Origin: Sphingomonas sp. HF-S4
GTDB lineage: Bacteria > Pseudomonadota > Alphaproteobacteria > Sphingomonadales > Sphingomonadaceae
NCBI RefSeq assembly: GCF_032911445.1
Contig: NZ_JAWJEJ010000001.1
Span: forward strand, 1,736,001-1,800,000
Direction of reading: 5' to 3'
Length of the DNA stretch: 64,000 nucleotides
The notes under the pieces are model-generated. The model had not been told where the DNA came from and ran no database searches. It worked only from the letters and a program-made list of their open reading frames with translations. How positions within the stretch are numbered: position 1 is the first letter of the stretch; every line of letters begins with the position of its first letter. Position numbers and translations under genes: made by a program. Shown piece after piece: positions 53,108 through 63,026 of this stretch.

Positions 53108-55821
53108 CGCAGCTTGCGGCCCTCCGCGTCCCACACCTCGACCGGGCCGAGCTTGAGCGCGCGGATCTTTGCCTCGACCTTGGCGAGGTCGCCGACGATG
53201 ACCCAGGTCAACCCTTCGGGCCGGATCGTCGCGGCATTGGCGGTGATCGTCTCGGGGGTGAGCGCGGCATAGCGCCGGGGCAGCGTGGTGACATGGTCGT
53301 ACGGCTTGCCGTACCGGTTGATGTACTGGAGGTAGCCAACCATCGCCTGATTGGTCTCGAACTGCCCCGGCAACGACAGCACCTGCCCCTTGGTCAGTAG
53401 GTCGAGCTCGGCCCGCGTCGCCGGACGGCCGGCGCGGATGCCGCGGATCTCCTTGTCGATCTCGCTGAGCGCCTCTGCGGTTTTGTCGGTCTGGATGTTG
53501 GTGGCGACGCCGAACACCTGCGGCCCGCGCGCATCGGCGAGGTAGCTGTTGGCGCCATAGGTCCAGCCCTTGCCCTCGCGCAGGTTCATGTTGAGCCGCG
53601 CGGTGAAGCCGCCGCCAAGCACATCGTTCATCGCGCGAAGCTCGAAGTCTCCCGCCTCAAGGCCAGTGGGCATGATCTGCCCAACCCGGATTACAGACTG
53701 GATCGCCCCCGGCTTGTCGACCAGAACTACGCGCGGCGCGGCCTGTCCGGCGACGGGGTCGAGCGTCTTTACGCCCTTGGCCCGCGCTGGCGTCTTCCAG
53801 TCGCCGAATGCCTTTTCGAGTGCCGCGGTCAGCGTCGCCATGTCGGTGTTGCCCGACGCATAGATCACGCCGGTGTCGGGGCGGATCCAGTTTTCGTGGA
53901 ACGCGATCAGGTCCTCGCGGCTGAGCGACTTGATCGTCTCCGCGCGCCCGGCGAGCGGGACGCCATAGGCGTGGTCGGCGCCGTAGAGGAGGTACCCGAA
54001 GGTCCGCTCGGCGATATTGCCCGGGTCGCTCAGCGACTGCGACAGCCCCGAGAGGTGCAGTGCGCGGTCGCGCTCGAGATCCTCCGCCCGGAAGCCGGGA
54101 TTGCGGATATAGTCGGCCCACAACGCCACCGTCTCGGGCAGCGCACGCGGCAGCGCCGAGAGCGCGAAATCCGCGGTATCGGAATCGCCGGTGGCCCAGA
54201 TCCGCGCCCCGAGCATCGCCTGCTTCTCGGCAAACGCCTGCCCACCGAGCTTCACGGTGCCTTCGTCCATCATGCCGAGAGTGAAGCCCTGCAGTCCGCG
54301 CTTCATATGTTGCTCGGCGGCGGCGCCTGCGTCGAACACCATCGCCATCTCGACCGTCGGCGTCCCGGGACGCTCGGACAGGACGACGCGGATGCCGTTG
54401 GACAGCCGCGCCTCGCGCAATCCAGGCAGCTTCAACTCGGGCGACGGCCCGAGCGGCGGCAGCTTGGTTCGGTCGGCGCTATCCGCGACGACGCTGCGCG
54501 TGCCGAAGGGCAGCACGGTCAACCGGTAATTGGGCTTGGCGAGCCAGCTACCGGCGATGCTGCGCACCTCGGGCGCGGTGACTGCGGCGAAGCGGGCCTC
54601 CTCGACGCGATACTGCCCCGGATTGTTCGCGAACAGCGCGCCGTCGGACAGCGCCATCGCCTTGACGTAGATCGACTCCATCGATCGCGCGGTATCGGCA
54701 TAGGAACTCGTCTTGGTCCGTTCGAGCTCGGCGACGCTCGGCCCCTTGGCGAGGAAATCGGCAAGCACCGCCTTGACCGCCACCTCGGCCTGCACGCGAT
54801 CGACGCCGGGCTTGAGCCGCACGTCGACGGTGAAGGTGCCCGCGACTGCATAGGCGCCATAGGTCGCCGAGGCCGAGGTCGCGATCTGCTGGTCGCGGAC
54901 GAGCGCCTGGTACAGCCGCGAGGTCTTGCCGCGGCCAAGAATCTGCGCCGCCATGCGCAGCGCCGGCGCCTCGGCGGTCCCGCGCCCCGGCACCGGCCAG
55001 TTCCACGCGATCGCGGTCTCGGGCACCGCTTCCTGCATCACTTCGCTCTTGTCGCGATCGAGCACCGGTACCCAGGCCGTCGTACGCCCGGTCGGCGGGC
55101 CGGCAGGGATGCTGCCGAAATACTTCTCCATCAGCTTCTTGGCCTGATCGAGCGTGACGTCGCCCGACAGCGTCACCACGGCGTTCGACGCGCCGTAATA
55201 TTCGCGGAACCACGACTTCACGTCGTCCAGCGACGCGGCGTTGAGATCCTCCATCGAGCCGATGATCGAGTGGTGATAGGGATGCCCGTGCGGGAACACC
55301 CCCTCCCCGGTCTTCTCGGACATCATCGCATAGGGCTGGTTCTCGCGCGTGCGCTTCTCGTTCTGGACCACCGCGCGCTGCTCGTCGAGCTTGGCCTGGG
55401 TCACAGCGCCGAGCAGATAGCCCATCCGGTCGCTCTCGAGCCACAGCACCCGCTCGAGCCCGCCGGTCGGCACGATCTCGTAATACCAGGTCTGGTCGAA
55501 CGCCGTCGCGCCGTTGACCTGCGACACGCCGACTTCCTGGAGCGGGGGCATATATTCCTTGTCGTGATGCTCCGATCCGTTGAACATCAGATGCTCGAAC
55601 AGATGCGCGAAGCCAGACTTCCCCTGCGGCTCGTTCATCGACCCGACGTGATACCAGACGGACACCGCCACCTTCGGCGTGTTGTGATCCTCGTGCACCA
55701 CCACGCGCAGCCCATTGGCGAGCGTGAATTGCTGATAGGGTGCGAGCTCCTGCGCGACCGCGGGCTGGGCTGCGGCAAGGGCGAGCGCCGCCGCTGCGAG
55801 AAGCAGTTTGCTGGACTTCAT
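53104..55821 (-). CDS. M16-family zinc protease, secreted, two-lobed
   Basis: 905 residues from the ATG at 55821 (GAGGAA about 10 nt upstream). A signal peptide ends PAVAQE. The first lobe carries the inverted zinc motif HLFEHLMFNG (HxxEH) and the distal Glu in the NEKRTRENQPYAMMSEK region; the second lobe (from about residue 480) lacks it but has the R/Y substrate-grip type sequence ARLNMNLREGKGWTYGANSY. This is the pitrilysin-type, periplasmic double-domain arrangement. It follows a TonB receptor gene by 71 bp on the same strand, suggesting that it degrades a peptide imported by that receptor. Confidence 0.93.
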   Translation of the reverse strand: MKSSKLLLAAAALALAAAQPAVAQELAPYQQFTLANGLRVVVHEDHNTPKVAVSVWYHVGSMNEPQGKSGFAHLFEHLMFNGSEHHDKEYMPPLQEVGVSQVNGATAFDQTWYYEIVPTGGLERVLWLESDRMGYLLGAVTQAKLDEQRAVVQNEKRTRENQPYAMMSEKTGEGVFPHGHPYHHSIIGSMEDLNAASLDDVKSWFREYYGASNAVVTLSGDVTLDQAKKLMEKYFGSIPAGPPTGRTTAWVPVLDRDKSEVMQEAVPETAIAWNWPVPGRGTAEAPALRMAAQILGRGKTSRLYQALVRDQQIATSASATYGAYAVAGTFTVDVRLKPGVDRVQAEVAVKAVLADFLAKGPSVAELERTKTSSYADTARSMESIYVKAMALSDGALFANNPGQYRVEEARFAAVTAPEVRSIAGSWLAKPNYRLTVLPFGTRSVVADSADRTKLPPLGPSPELKLPGLREARLSNGIRVVLSERPGTPTVEMAMVFDAGAAAEQHMKRGLQGFTLGMMDEGTVKLGGQAFAEKQAMLGARIWATGDSDTADFALSALPRALPETVALWADYIRNPGFRAEDLERDRALHLSGLSQSLSDPGNIAERTFGYLLYGADHAYGVPLAGRAETIKSLSREDLIAFHENWIRPDTGVIYASGNTDMATLTAALEKAFGDWKTPARAKGVKTLDPVAGQAAPRVVLVDKPGAIQSVIRVGQIMPTGLEAGDFELRAMNDVLGGGFTARLNMNLREGKGWTYGANSYLADARGPQVFGVATNIQTDKTAEALSEIDKEIRGIRAGRPATRAELDLLTKGQVLSLPGQFETNQAMVGYLQYINRYGKPYDHVTTLPRRYAALTPETITANAATIRPEGLTWVIVGDLAKVEAKIRALKLGPVEVWDAEGRKLR

Positions 55822-55892
55822 GACGCTGAGTTCCTCGGGGAAAAGTGCCGGCCCCCGCATGGGAAAGCCGGCAGGGATACGCACATGGGGTT

Positions 55893-58800
55893 TCAGAAGG
55901 TGACCGCGGCGCCGACCTTGAACTTGCGCCCTCCTAGATAGGTCGCGCGAGTGTAATAGCCGGCAACCAACTGCTGGACGTCGGGCGTCTGCGTGCCCTT
56001 GAGCAGGTCCGCGCCCTCGAAATAGATCCGATAGTTGCGGGTCCTGGGATCGAAATAATATTCGGCGCGCAGATCGAGCGTCTGCACGCCCTTGTCATAG
56101 ACAGAGAGTCCGCGCGGGATGAAGTTGTTCAGCGTCTGCGACTGGAAGCTGTAGGCCAAGGTGCCGTCGAAGCCGAACTTGTTGTAGCTCAGCGCCACCG
56201 TCCCTGTATGCTTGGGCTGCTGATTGAACGGCAGGCCGGAGAATTCGTAGAGGTTGTTCTGTCCCGCCGGGGCTGCGGCCCAGCTATAGCGCTGCCAGCG
56301 GCTGCTCTTGGTGTAGGTATAGTTCGCGATCACCCCCAGCCCGCTCAGCGCGCCGGGCAGGAAATCGAACTGGCGCTCGAACCGGCCCTCCACGCCCCAG
56401 ATCGTCGCGGGATGCTCGCTGTTGATCGGCGAGCCTCCGTTGATGAAGAAGTTCTGCGGGTTCGCCGGATCGAAATAGGGCGGCCCCTGGAAATAGGGGT
56501 GATCGGGAAGCGTGACGTTCCCCAGGCTGGCGGGGCCGTTGGTCTCGTTGGCCTGGAGCAGATTGTTGATCCGCTTGTAGAAGCCGCCAAGCTTGATGAT
56601 GCCGATCTTGTGATAATATTCGGCGCTCAGGTCGAAATTGTGCGTCGTCGCCTGCTTCAGGTTCGGATTGCCCGAATTGATCTGGAGGATCGGCTGCACG
56701 CCGTTCGGTCCCGGGATCGGGATATTGATGAAGCTGATCCGCGATTGCCGCGACAGGTTGCCGATCTGGGGCCGCGCGACGGAGAGGAAGTAGCCGCCGC
56801 GGAAGATAAGATTGTCGCTCTCGCGATAGTTGAACAGGATACGCGGCAGGAAATCCTCCGACGTCGCCTTCTCGGTCACCAGCCGGCTGAACTGGTTCTG
56901 GAAGGCAAGATCGATCCCGAACCCGCCGCCATTCGCCGGCAGGATGGGGCCGATATAGGTTGGGAACAGCAGGTTGGACGCGCGCAGATCGGTGCGGTTG
57001 TAACGCACCCCACCGATCAGCTCGAGCTTGCCGAACTGCAGGCTGCTCTGAATATAGGCGGCGTAATTGTCCTCGCGCGTCGCCTGCTCGTCCTGCCCGG
57101 GCACCGGCGCGATCGGTGACAGGATCACCGCCGGATAGTCGCCGATATTGTCGATGAAGTCGATGAAGGTCTTTTCGCTCAGCGCAGTGAAATTGGCGCC
57201 GGTAACGCCGATGCGGGTCAGGTCGGTCGGCTCGAACGGGAGACCCAATGCCTGGAGCGAGGCATTGCCGCTGAACTGGATGCGCGCATTGTCGCTCTTG
57301 AACTCGGCGCGCTCGAAACGCGCGCCGACCTGGATATATTTGAGAAAGCCCGCGCCGATGTCCCAGCGCAAACTGACATCGCCGGTATAGCGATCGTTGC
57401 TGCCGGTGCTCGCGTCGATCTGCCCGGTGCCCTGGGTGATCGTGTAGAGCGAGGGATCGTTGATCAGCGCCCAGCCCGCAGCGCTGAGCAGCGGGATCGG
57501 GATGCCGCTGCCGCTGCGTCGGCCGAACGGGCTGACGATATAGCCGAGCGTTGAATCGGTCGCGCCGGGCTGGAAATAGGCCGCGGTCGCGTCGATTGCC
57601 GGAGTGCGCATGTCCAGCGTGGCATTCCGGTCGTGCCGCTCGCTGCCGTGCGCGTAACCGGCGAGATAGACGAAGGTCAGCTTGCCCGCGGTCGTCTTGC
57701 CGTTGAAGCTGTACGTATCGGTGATCGTCTTGGCGTCCGGGTCGTAATGATAGGCTTGCTGCCGCCGCAGCCCCGCGTTGCCGGGCGCCAGATCGAGATG
57801 CAAGGCCGAGATCGCCTCGCCTCCCGGAATATCGGAATATTCGCTCAGCGCGCCGAACGTGTCGGTCATGTCATAGGTGGTGCGCTTGGCCTCGGCATGC
57901 TGGAAGTCGAACTTCCAATTGGTGTGATCCGCCACCTGCCATTCGGCCGAAACGGTCGCCGCCAGCGTCGCCTGCTTCACATGGTTGAAGCTGGCCATCA
58001 ACTCCAGGACGTACGCGCGATCGTCGCCTGCGACGAAAGGAAAGGTGGCGCGGGGATCCAGGCCCTCCGCGGACGTCAGCGTCGGCGTGCCGTTCGCTGC
58101 ATTAGGCAGGAAAGCACCGTAGCGGGTGACGGTGCCGTACGACACATTGCGCACCGAGTTGCGGCGGTATTGGACCGAGGCACTGATCCCGAAATTCTCC
58201 TGCGCGCCAAAGCGGCCGGCGATCGTGCCCGAGGCGAGCAGATCCTTGCTGAAATCCTTGCCGCTCAGCCCGCCTTCGAGCTGGAAATTGGCATAGCGGC
58301 GTGGACGGTTAAGCGGCGACAGCGTCTCGATCTCGATCAGCCCGCCGGTGCCGGCGCTGTCCTGGCTGGGCAGCAGGCTCTTGCTGATCGTGATCTTGCT
58401 CACCGAATCCGCGAGCAGGTTGCTCAGGTCCGCCGAACGCCCGGTGCCGTTGCCGACGGGAAGCTGAAGCCCGTTGAGCTTGACGTTGTTCATGTCCGGA
58501 TCGAGCCCGCGGACGATGACGTTGGTGCCGTCGCCGGTCACGCTGTCGCGCTGGAATGACACGCCGGCGGTGCGGCGGAGCGCGTCGGAAAAGGTCGTGC
58601 CGGTGAAATTGCCGAGGTCGTCGGCCGAGATCACTTCGGAATTGTTCGATGCGGTGCGCTGGAGGTTGAGCGCATTGGCGGTCGCGCTGCGCGAGCCATA
58701 GACGACGATCTCGGCCGCGCCGGTCTCGCCCATCGCCAGCTCGAGCGTCGCCGCGCTGCCGCTGCTCACCTGCACCGTCTGCGTGATCGTCGGGAAACCG

Positions 58801-59300
58801 AGAAACGAGATCTCAACCGTGTAGGTGCCCGGCCGCACGCTCGGGAAACGGAAGTCGCCGAGATCGTCAGCCTTGGCGGTCTGCCCGGTCTCGACGATCC
58901 GGACGAGCGCGCCGGCGACGTTGCGGCTGCCATCCGCCTCGGCGACATGGCCGACGATCGAGCCTGCCGGTCCATCGACTGCGCTACCCTGGGTCAGCGC
59001 CTGGCCAACGACATACGAACCCCCGCTCGTCACGCTCAGCGTCAGCCCCGACCCACCCAGAAGCTGGCGATACGCGCCCTTGGCGTCGAAATCGCCGCGC
59101 AGCGCCGGCGCCTTCTTGCCCCGGACCGCGTCGTTCGAGAATACGATGTTGGTGCCGGTACGCGACGCCACGGCATTGAGCGACGTTTCCAAGGGCTGCG
59201 ACGGCAAGTCGAACGAATAGCGCGCCTGCGCAAAAGCCCCCACCGGCGCCGTGAGCGCGCATGCCACCGCAAGCGCCGAAAGCGATACCTTCGATACCAT
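55893..59300 (-). CDS. TonB-dependent receptor with STN signalling domain
   Basis: 1135 residues. A signal peptide (about 25 residues) is followed by an STN domain (RYSFDLPSQPLETSLNAVASRTGTNIVFS...GGSYVVGQ, residues 27-105), which in transducer receptors contacts a FecR protein. A carboxypeptidase-regulatory-like domain comes next (VAGALVRIVETGQTAKADDLGDFRFPSVRPGTY), then the plug (SDALRRTAGVSFQRDSVTGDGTNVIVRGLDPDMNNVKLNGL) and a barrel ending RKFKVGAAVTF. Directly upstream are FecR and FecI genes. The combination fits a surface-signalling system in which ligand binding turns on this operon. Confidence 0.94.
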   Translation of the reverse strand: MVSKVSLSALAVACALTAPVGAFAQARYSFDLPSQPLETSLNAVASRTGTNIVFSNDAVRGKKAPALRGDFDAKGAYRQLLGGSGLTLSVTSGGSYVVGQALTQGSAVDGPAGSIVGHVAEADGSRNVAGALVRIVETGQTAKADDLGDFRFPSVRPGTYTVEISFLGFPTITQTVQVSSGSAATLELAMGETGAAEIVVYGSRSATANALNLQRTASNNSEVISADDLGNFTGTTFSDALRRTAGVSFQRDSVTGDGTNVIVRGLDPDMNNVKLNGLQLPVGNGTGRSADLSNLLADSVSKITISKSLLPSQDSAGTGGLIEIETLSPLNRPRRYANFQLEGGLSGKDFSKDLLASGTIAGRFGAQENFGISASVQYRRNSVRNVSYGTVTRYGAFLPNAANGTPTLTSAEGLDPRATFPFVAGDDRAYVLELMASFNHVKQATLAATVSAEWQVADHTNWKFDFQHAEAKRTTYDMTDTFGALSEYSDIPGGEAISALHLDLAPGNAGLRRQQAYHYDPDAKTITDTYSFNGKTTAGKLTFVYLAGYAHGSERHDRNATLDMRTPAIDATAAYFQPGATDSTLGYIVSPFGRRSGSGIPIPLLSAAGWALINDPSLYTITQGTGQIDASTGSNDRYTGDVSLRWDIGAGFLKYIQVGARFERAEFKSDNARIQFSGNASLQALGLPFEPTDLTRIGVTGANFTALSEKTFIDFIDNIGDYPAVILSPIAPVPGQDEQATREDNYAAYIQSSLQFGKLELIGGVRYNRTDLRASNLLFPTYIGPILPANGGGFGIDLAFQNQFSRLVTEKATSEDFLPRILFNYRESDNLIFRGGYFLSVARPQIGNLSRQSRISFINIPIPGPNGVQPILQINSGNPNLKQATTHNFDLSAEYYHKIGIIKLGGFYKRINNLLQANETNGPASLGNVTLPDHPYFQGPPYFDPANPQNFFINGGSPINSEHPATIWGVEGRFERQFDFLPGALSGLGVIANYTYTKSSRWQRYSWAAAPAGQNNLYEFSGLPFNQQPKHTGTVALSYNKFGFDGTLAYSFQSQTLNNFIPRGLSVYDKGVQTLDLRAEYYFDPRTRNYRIYFEGADLLKGTQTPDVQQLVAGYYTRATYLGGRKFKVGAAVTF

Positions 59301-59409
59301 CGATTCCCCCCAGTCCGGGACCGCGAGGATTACGACCCCTCACTTCTCAGACGATGGTGCATTGCGAAACCGACATGCTGGGGAAACAAAAATGTCACCG
59401 TCGCATTAA

Positions 59410-60378
59410 TCAGCGCAACAAATGCAGCTCTGCGCCCATCTTTTCGACACGAAGGCGATGCAACGCCGCGACCGCATTGGCGAATTCGGCAGTGTCGTTG
59501 GTGGCGAACACCCCTGAAATCCGCAACGAAGCGAGATGGGGATCGTCTACCGAGATGCGTGGACCGCCATAGCGGTTTAGCTCGGCTATAGCGGCGGCTA
59601 GCGGCGTATCGTTGAAGACCGCCTGGCCGCGGCGCCACGCCGTCGCGGCGTCGATCTGCGGCTGGTCGATCAGTGGCGTCGCGCTGCCTGGGCCGGCGGT
59701 CAGCCGCTCTCCCGGCGCCAGCATTGTCGGCCGCGCAGCGCGCTGGGACACATCGGTGACCGAAACCTTGCCCTGGATCAGCGTCACCACCACCCCGTTC
59801 GCATCGCGGCGAACGATGAAGCTGGTACCGATTGCACGGACCTGCCGGTTACCCGCGCGAACGAGGAACGGGCGAGCGGCATTGGGCGCGACTTCGAACA
59901 TCGCCTCGCCGCGCGACAGTGTTACCCGGCGCGTCTTCGCATCATAGGCCACGTCGATTTCGGTGTCGGTATTGAGCGCGATCCGGCTGCCATCCTCGAG
60001 CGTCGCGACCTTCTGCTCGCCCACGCGCGTGGCATAATCGTGCGGATCGCTGAGCAGCCACCAGCCGCCTCCCGCGCCGATGGCGACCAGCAGCGAGGCC
60101 GCCATCGCATAGGCAGCGACCCGCCACGCCGGCGCCCGGCGAACCGGCAATTGCACCGGCGTGGCGGACGGCGCATCCGCACAGAGCATCGCACCGGGGA
60201 TCATTGCCCAGATCTCGGTCGCGCGCTCGAACGCCTCTTCATGCGCAGGATCGGCATGCGCCCAGGCCTTGAACGCTTCTTCGGTGGCAGGGCTGCGATC
60301 CTTGTCCTGGAGCCGCGCGAGCCAGGCGGCCGCCTCGGCATCGGCACCCTTGCGGAGCAGCGGATGCGAGGTCACCAT
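59410..60378 (-). CDS. FecR-family anti-sigma/sigma regulator
   Basis: 322 residues from the ATG at 60378; a GTG at 60390 is an alternative. The N-terminal DUF4880-like part (AEAAAWLARLQDKDRSPATEEAFKAWAHADPAHEEAFERATEIW) binds the sigma factor in the cytoplasm. One membrane segment follows (AYAMAASLLVAIGAGGGWWLL, about residues 88-108), then the periplasmic FecR domain (YATRVGEQKVATLEDGSRIALNTDTEIDV) and a C-terminal STN-like end (GPRISVDDPHLASLRISGVF). It transmits the receptor signal to the sigma factor encoded just upstream, with which it overlaps by 7 bp. Confidence 0.94.
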   Translation of the reverse strand: MVTSHPLLRKGADAEAAAWLARLQDKDRSPATEEAFKAWAHADPAHEEAFERATEIWAMIPGAMLCADAPSATPVQLPVRRAPAWRVAAYAMAASLLVAIGAGGGWWLLSDPHDYATRVGEQKVATLEDGSRIALNTDTEIDVAYDAKTRRVTLSRGEAMFEVAPNAARPFLVRAGNRQVRAIGTSFIVRRDANGVVVTLIQGKVSVTDVSQRAARPTMLAPGERLTAGPGSATPLIDQPQIDAATAWRRGQAVFNDTPLAAAIAELNRYGGPRISVDDPHLASLRISGVFATNDTAEFANAVAALHRLRVEKMGAELHLLR

Positions 60379-60848
60379 TCCGCCATCCACTGCATCAATT
60401 GCAGCGTCGCACGCGCGACCTGCTTCTCGACTGCGGCGACCGACATGCCCTCCGACACGGCGATCTCGGCGTAGCTCATGTCCTCGAGCCGCCGCTTGAG
60501 CAGGATGCGCCGCGTGCGCTCAGGCAATTGCTCGAGCCCGGCTGCGGCATGGCGCAGCCGCGCCTGCTGCTCGACGATCTGCGAGGGATCGGGCGTAGCG
60601 TCGGCGATCGCATGGAAATCGTCGATCTCGACGAACGGCGCGCGCGCCCGGCGGCGGCCGCGATCAATCGACAGGTTCACCGCAGCCGTGACCAGCAGCG
60701 CCTCGCGCGACCGCGCGGCGTGCGTCCGCTCATATTGCTCGACCTTCAGGAACGCATCCTGCACCAATTCGTCCGCATCCTCTTCCGAGGCGCCATGCCG
60801 CAGCACCGCGCGCCTCGCCCTGGCCAACATCTCGATCCAACTCGACAT
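60372..60848 (-). CDS. FecI-type ECF sigma factor
   Basis: 158 residues. Region 2 is at residues about 10-70 (EEDADELVQDAFLKVEQYERTHA...LLVTAAVNLSIDRGRRRAR) and region 4 is at about 105-155 (LEQLPERTRRILLKRRLEDMSYAEIAVSEGMSVAAVEKQVARATLQLMQWM), the FecI pattern. It should direct RNA polymerase to the downstream TonB receptor/M16 genes when released by FecR. The gene follows the GH97 gene by 90 bp on the same strand. Confidence 0.94.
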   Translation of the reverse strand: MSSWIEMLARARRAVLRHGASEEDADELVQDAFLKVEQYERTHAARSREALLVTAAVNLSIDRGRRRARAPFVEIDDFHAIADATPDPSQIVEQQARLRHAAAGLEQLPERTRRILLKRRLEDMSYAEIAVSEGMSVAAVEKQVARATLQLMQWMAEW

Positions 60849-60938
60849 CGCCGGCTCCGGGCTCCTTCACTTCCAAGACGCGCGAACGGGGCAAACCCGA
60901 CATCCGGGCCCTCGTCTTAGCAGAGGATCGCGCCGCGC

Positions 60939-62954
60939 CTAGGGGAGCGCGCGGAAGCGGATCGCGGTGCCGCCACCAGGCGCCAGCGCGAGCTCGAGCA
61001 TGTCGCCGCGCGTCACCACGCGTTTCTCGATCCGATAGGCCTGGGGATTGGTGCGATAGTCGGCGCCCACCGCATCGGCATAGATCTGCGCCTCGTAGCG
61101 CTTGCCGGGTGCGAGGAAATCGAGCGGCTGGCGCAACGCCCGCGCATTCTCGTCGGTGATCGCGCCAAGATACCAGTCGGCCCCGCCGCGCGCCTGCCGC
61201 GCTACGACGACATAGTCTCCGATCGCCGCCTGCAGCGTGCGCGACTGTTCCCAGTCGGTCGGCACGTCCTTGATGAACTGGAATGCGTCGGGCCGCGCCT
61301 CGTAATTTTCCGGCAGGTCGGCGGCCATCTGCACCGGCGAATAGAGCACGACATATTCGGCGAGCTGCGTCGCCAGGGTCGATTGCACCCGACGCGTAAG
61401 TTCGGTCTGGCCGTGAGCGAGGTCGAAGATGCCGGGCGTGAAGTCCATCGGCCCGGCGAGCATCCGGGTGAACGGCAATATGGTGAGATGCTCGGGCGGG
61501 TTGGTCGGCACGCCCCAGGCGTTGAACTCCTGCCCGCGCGCACCTTCGCGGCTGACCAGATTGGGCCAGGTGCGCCGGAGGCCGGTCTCCTTGACGGGCT
61601 CGTGCGCATCGATCGCGATGCGGTGCTTCGCGGCGACTTCGGCGACACGCTGGTGGTGGCGGACCATATACTGCCCCGCGAACCATTGCTTGCCACCGTT
61701 CGCGTCTAGAATCTCGCCGCTGTGGCGGACATAGCCCGTCTTGACCACACCGACCCCGAGCCGGGCGTAAAACGCCATCGCGTCCTCGAGCTGGCGTTCG
61801 TAATTCTCGACGCCGCCGCCCGTCTCGTTGTGCCCGATCAGCTGGACGCCCTTGGCTTTGGCATAGGCGGCAAGCCCGGGTGCGTCGAAATCGGGATAGG
61901 CCTGGGTGAAGCTGAACTTGTCGCCGTTTGCGATCCAGTCGCCGTCCCAGCCGCGATTCCATCCCTCGACCAGCACCCCCCCGAACCCGTTCTTCGCGGC
62001 GAAGTCGATATAGCGCTTCACATTGTCGGTGTTCGCCCCGTGGCGCCAGCCGCTGCCCCAGGTCGAATGGCTGAGGTGCATCTCCCACCAGATCCCGACA
62101 TACTTCCCCGGCTTGAACCACGAGACATCGCCGAGCCGGTTGGGTTCGTTGAGGTTGAGCTCGATCCGGCTGTCGGCCAGCGCCGCGGGGCTGTCGCCGA
62201 TCAGCACCGTCCGCCACGGCGTGACGAACGGCCCGGTCTTCGCCGCGGCGGTGCCGTCGGGCGCGGGCATCAGCGAGGCGGTGAGCGTCCCGGTGCCGTT
62301 CCCCGCAAGCAGCATGCTCGGGAAATCGACCAGGGCCGCCTCGTGGAACGAGAGGTATACGCCATTGTCGCCCTTCAGCGTCAGCGGCGTCTCGGCCAGC
62401 GTGATCCGTCGCGCGTCGGTCTGGGTGTAGAGATACTCGTCGCGCTCCTGCCCCAGCGCCTGATACCACCAAGCCTGGTGCGGCCCGACCGGGCGGAACT
62501 GGGTGCGGTCGCCGGTAACCTTGACTGCCTGACCATCGGCGATCGCATAGCCATAGCGTAGCCCGACGCCGTCATCGAACACCCGGAACGTCGCCTCGAC
62601 CGCGCGATTGCGCGGCGTGTCCCCGCCAAGCGTCACCACCAGTTCGTTGTGGCGATCGCGGATCACCCGCGCCTCGCCCCAGGGCAGCTCCCAGCGCGTA
62701 TCGACCGACTTGCGCCGCGGATCGGTAAGCGTGGCGAAGCGCGCGACCTGCTCGCCTTCGAAGTTCAGCCCCAGCTCGCCGGGCGCCAGCACCTGCTTGC
62801 CCTCCCGGCTGACCTGATAGGTTGCCCTGCCCTGGTCCACCGCGACGCACAGCTCGAGCACCTTCCCAGGTGACTGGACGCACTCGCGCGCCTGCGCGGA
62901 CGCGATGCCCTGCGCGAGGACAACAAGCGAAACGGCGGCAACACGAACACGCAT
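60939..62954 (-). CDS. glycoside hydrolase family 97 (SusB-like alpha-glucosidase)
   Basis: 671 residues from the ATG at 62954 with AAGGA 7 nt upstream; a TTG 6 nt earlier is in frame. A signal peptide ends IASAQA. Residues 25-280 form the GH97 N-terminal beta-sandwich (GEARVIRDRHNELVVTL...GVGLRYGYAI), and the catalytic barrel follows with WWEMHLSHSTWGSGWRHGANTDNVKRYIDFA, LVEGWNRGWDGDW, LIGHNETGGGVENYE and DAHEPVKETGLRRTWPN...GQEFNAWG. The Glu residues in HNETGG, HEPVK and GQEFN are consistent with the inverting SusB type rather than the retaining galactosidase type. It probably releases glucose from alpha-glucans in the periplasm, next to a TonB receptor. Confidence 0.93.
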   Translation of the reverse strand: MRVRVAAVSLVVLAQGIASAQARECVQSPGKVLELCVAVDQGRATYQVSREGKQVLAPGELGLNFEGEQVARFATLTDPRRKSVDTRWELPWGEARVIRDRHNELVVTLGGDTPRNRAVEATFRVFDDGVGLRYGYAIADGQAVKVTGDRTQFRPVGPHQAWWYQALGQERDEYLYTQTDARRITLAETPLTLKGDNGVYLSFHEAALVDFPSMLLAGNGTGTLTASLMPAPDGTAAAKTGPFVTPWRTVLIGDSPAALADSRIELNLNEPNRLGDVSWFKPGKYVGIWWEMHLSHSTWGSGWRHGANTDNVKRYIDFAAKNGFGGVLVEGWNRGWDGDWIANGDKFSFTQAYPDFDAPGLAAYAKAKGVQLIGHNETGGGVENYERQLEDAMAFYARLGVGVVKTGYVRHSGEILDANGGKQWFAGQYMVRHHQRVAEVAAKHRIAIDAHEPVKETGLRRTWPNLVSREGARGQEFNAWGVPTNPPEHLTILPFTRMLAGPMDFTPGIFDLAHGQTELTRRVQSTLATQLAEYVVLYSPVQMAADLPENYEARPDAFQFIKDVPTDWEQSRTLQAAIGDYVVVARQARGGADWYLGAITDENARALRQPLDFLAPGKRYEAQIYADAVGADYRTNPQAYRIEKRVVTRGDMLELALAPGGGTAIRFRALP

Positions 62955-63026
62955 GATCAATCCTTGTGGGAGTCCCGAAAAAACAGTGCCGCTGCCGGGG
63001 TTGGGGCAGCGGCGCGAGGAAGGGTC

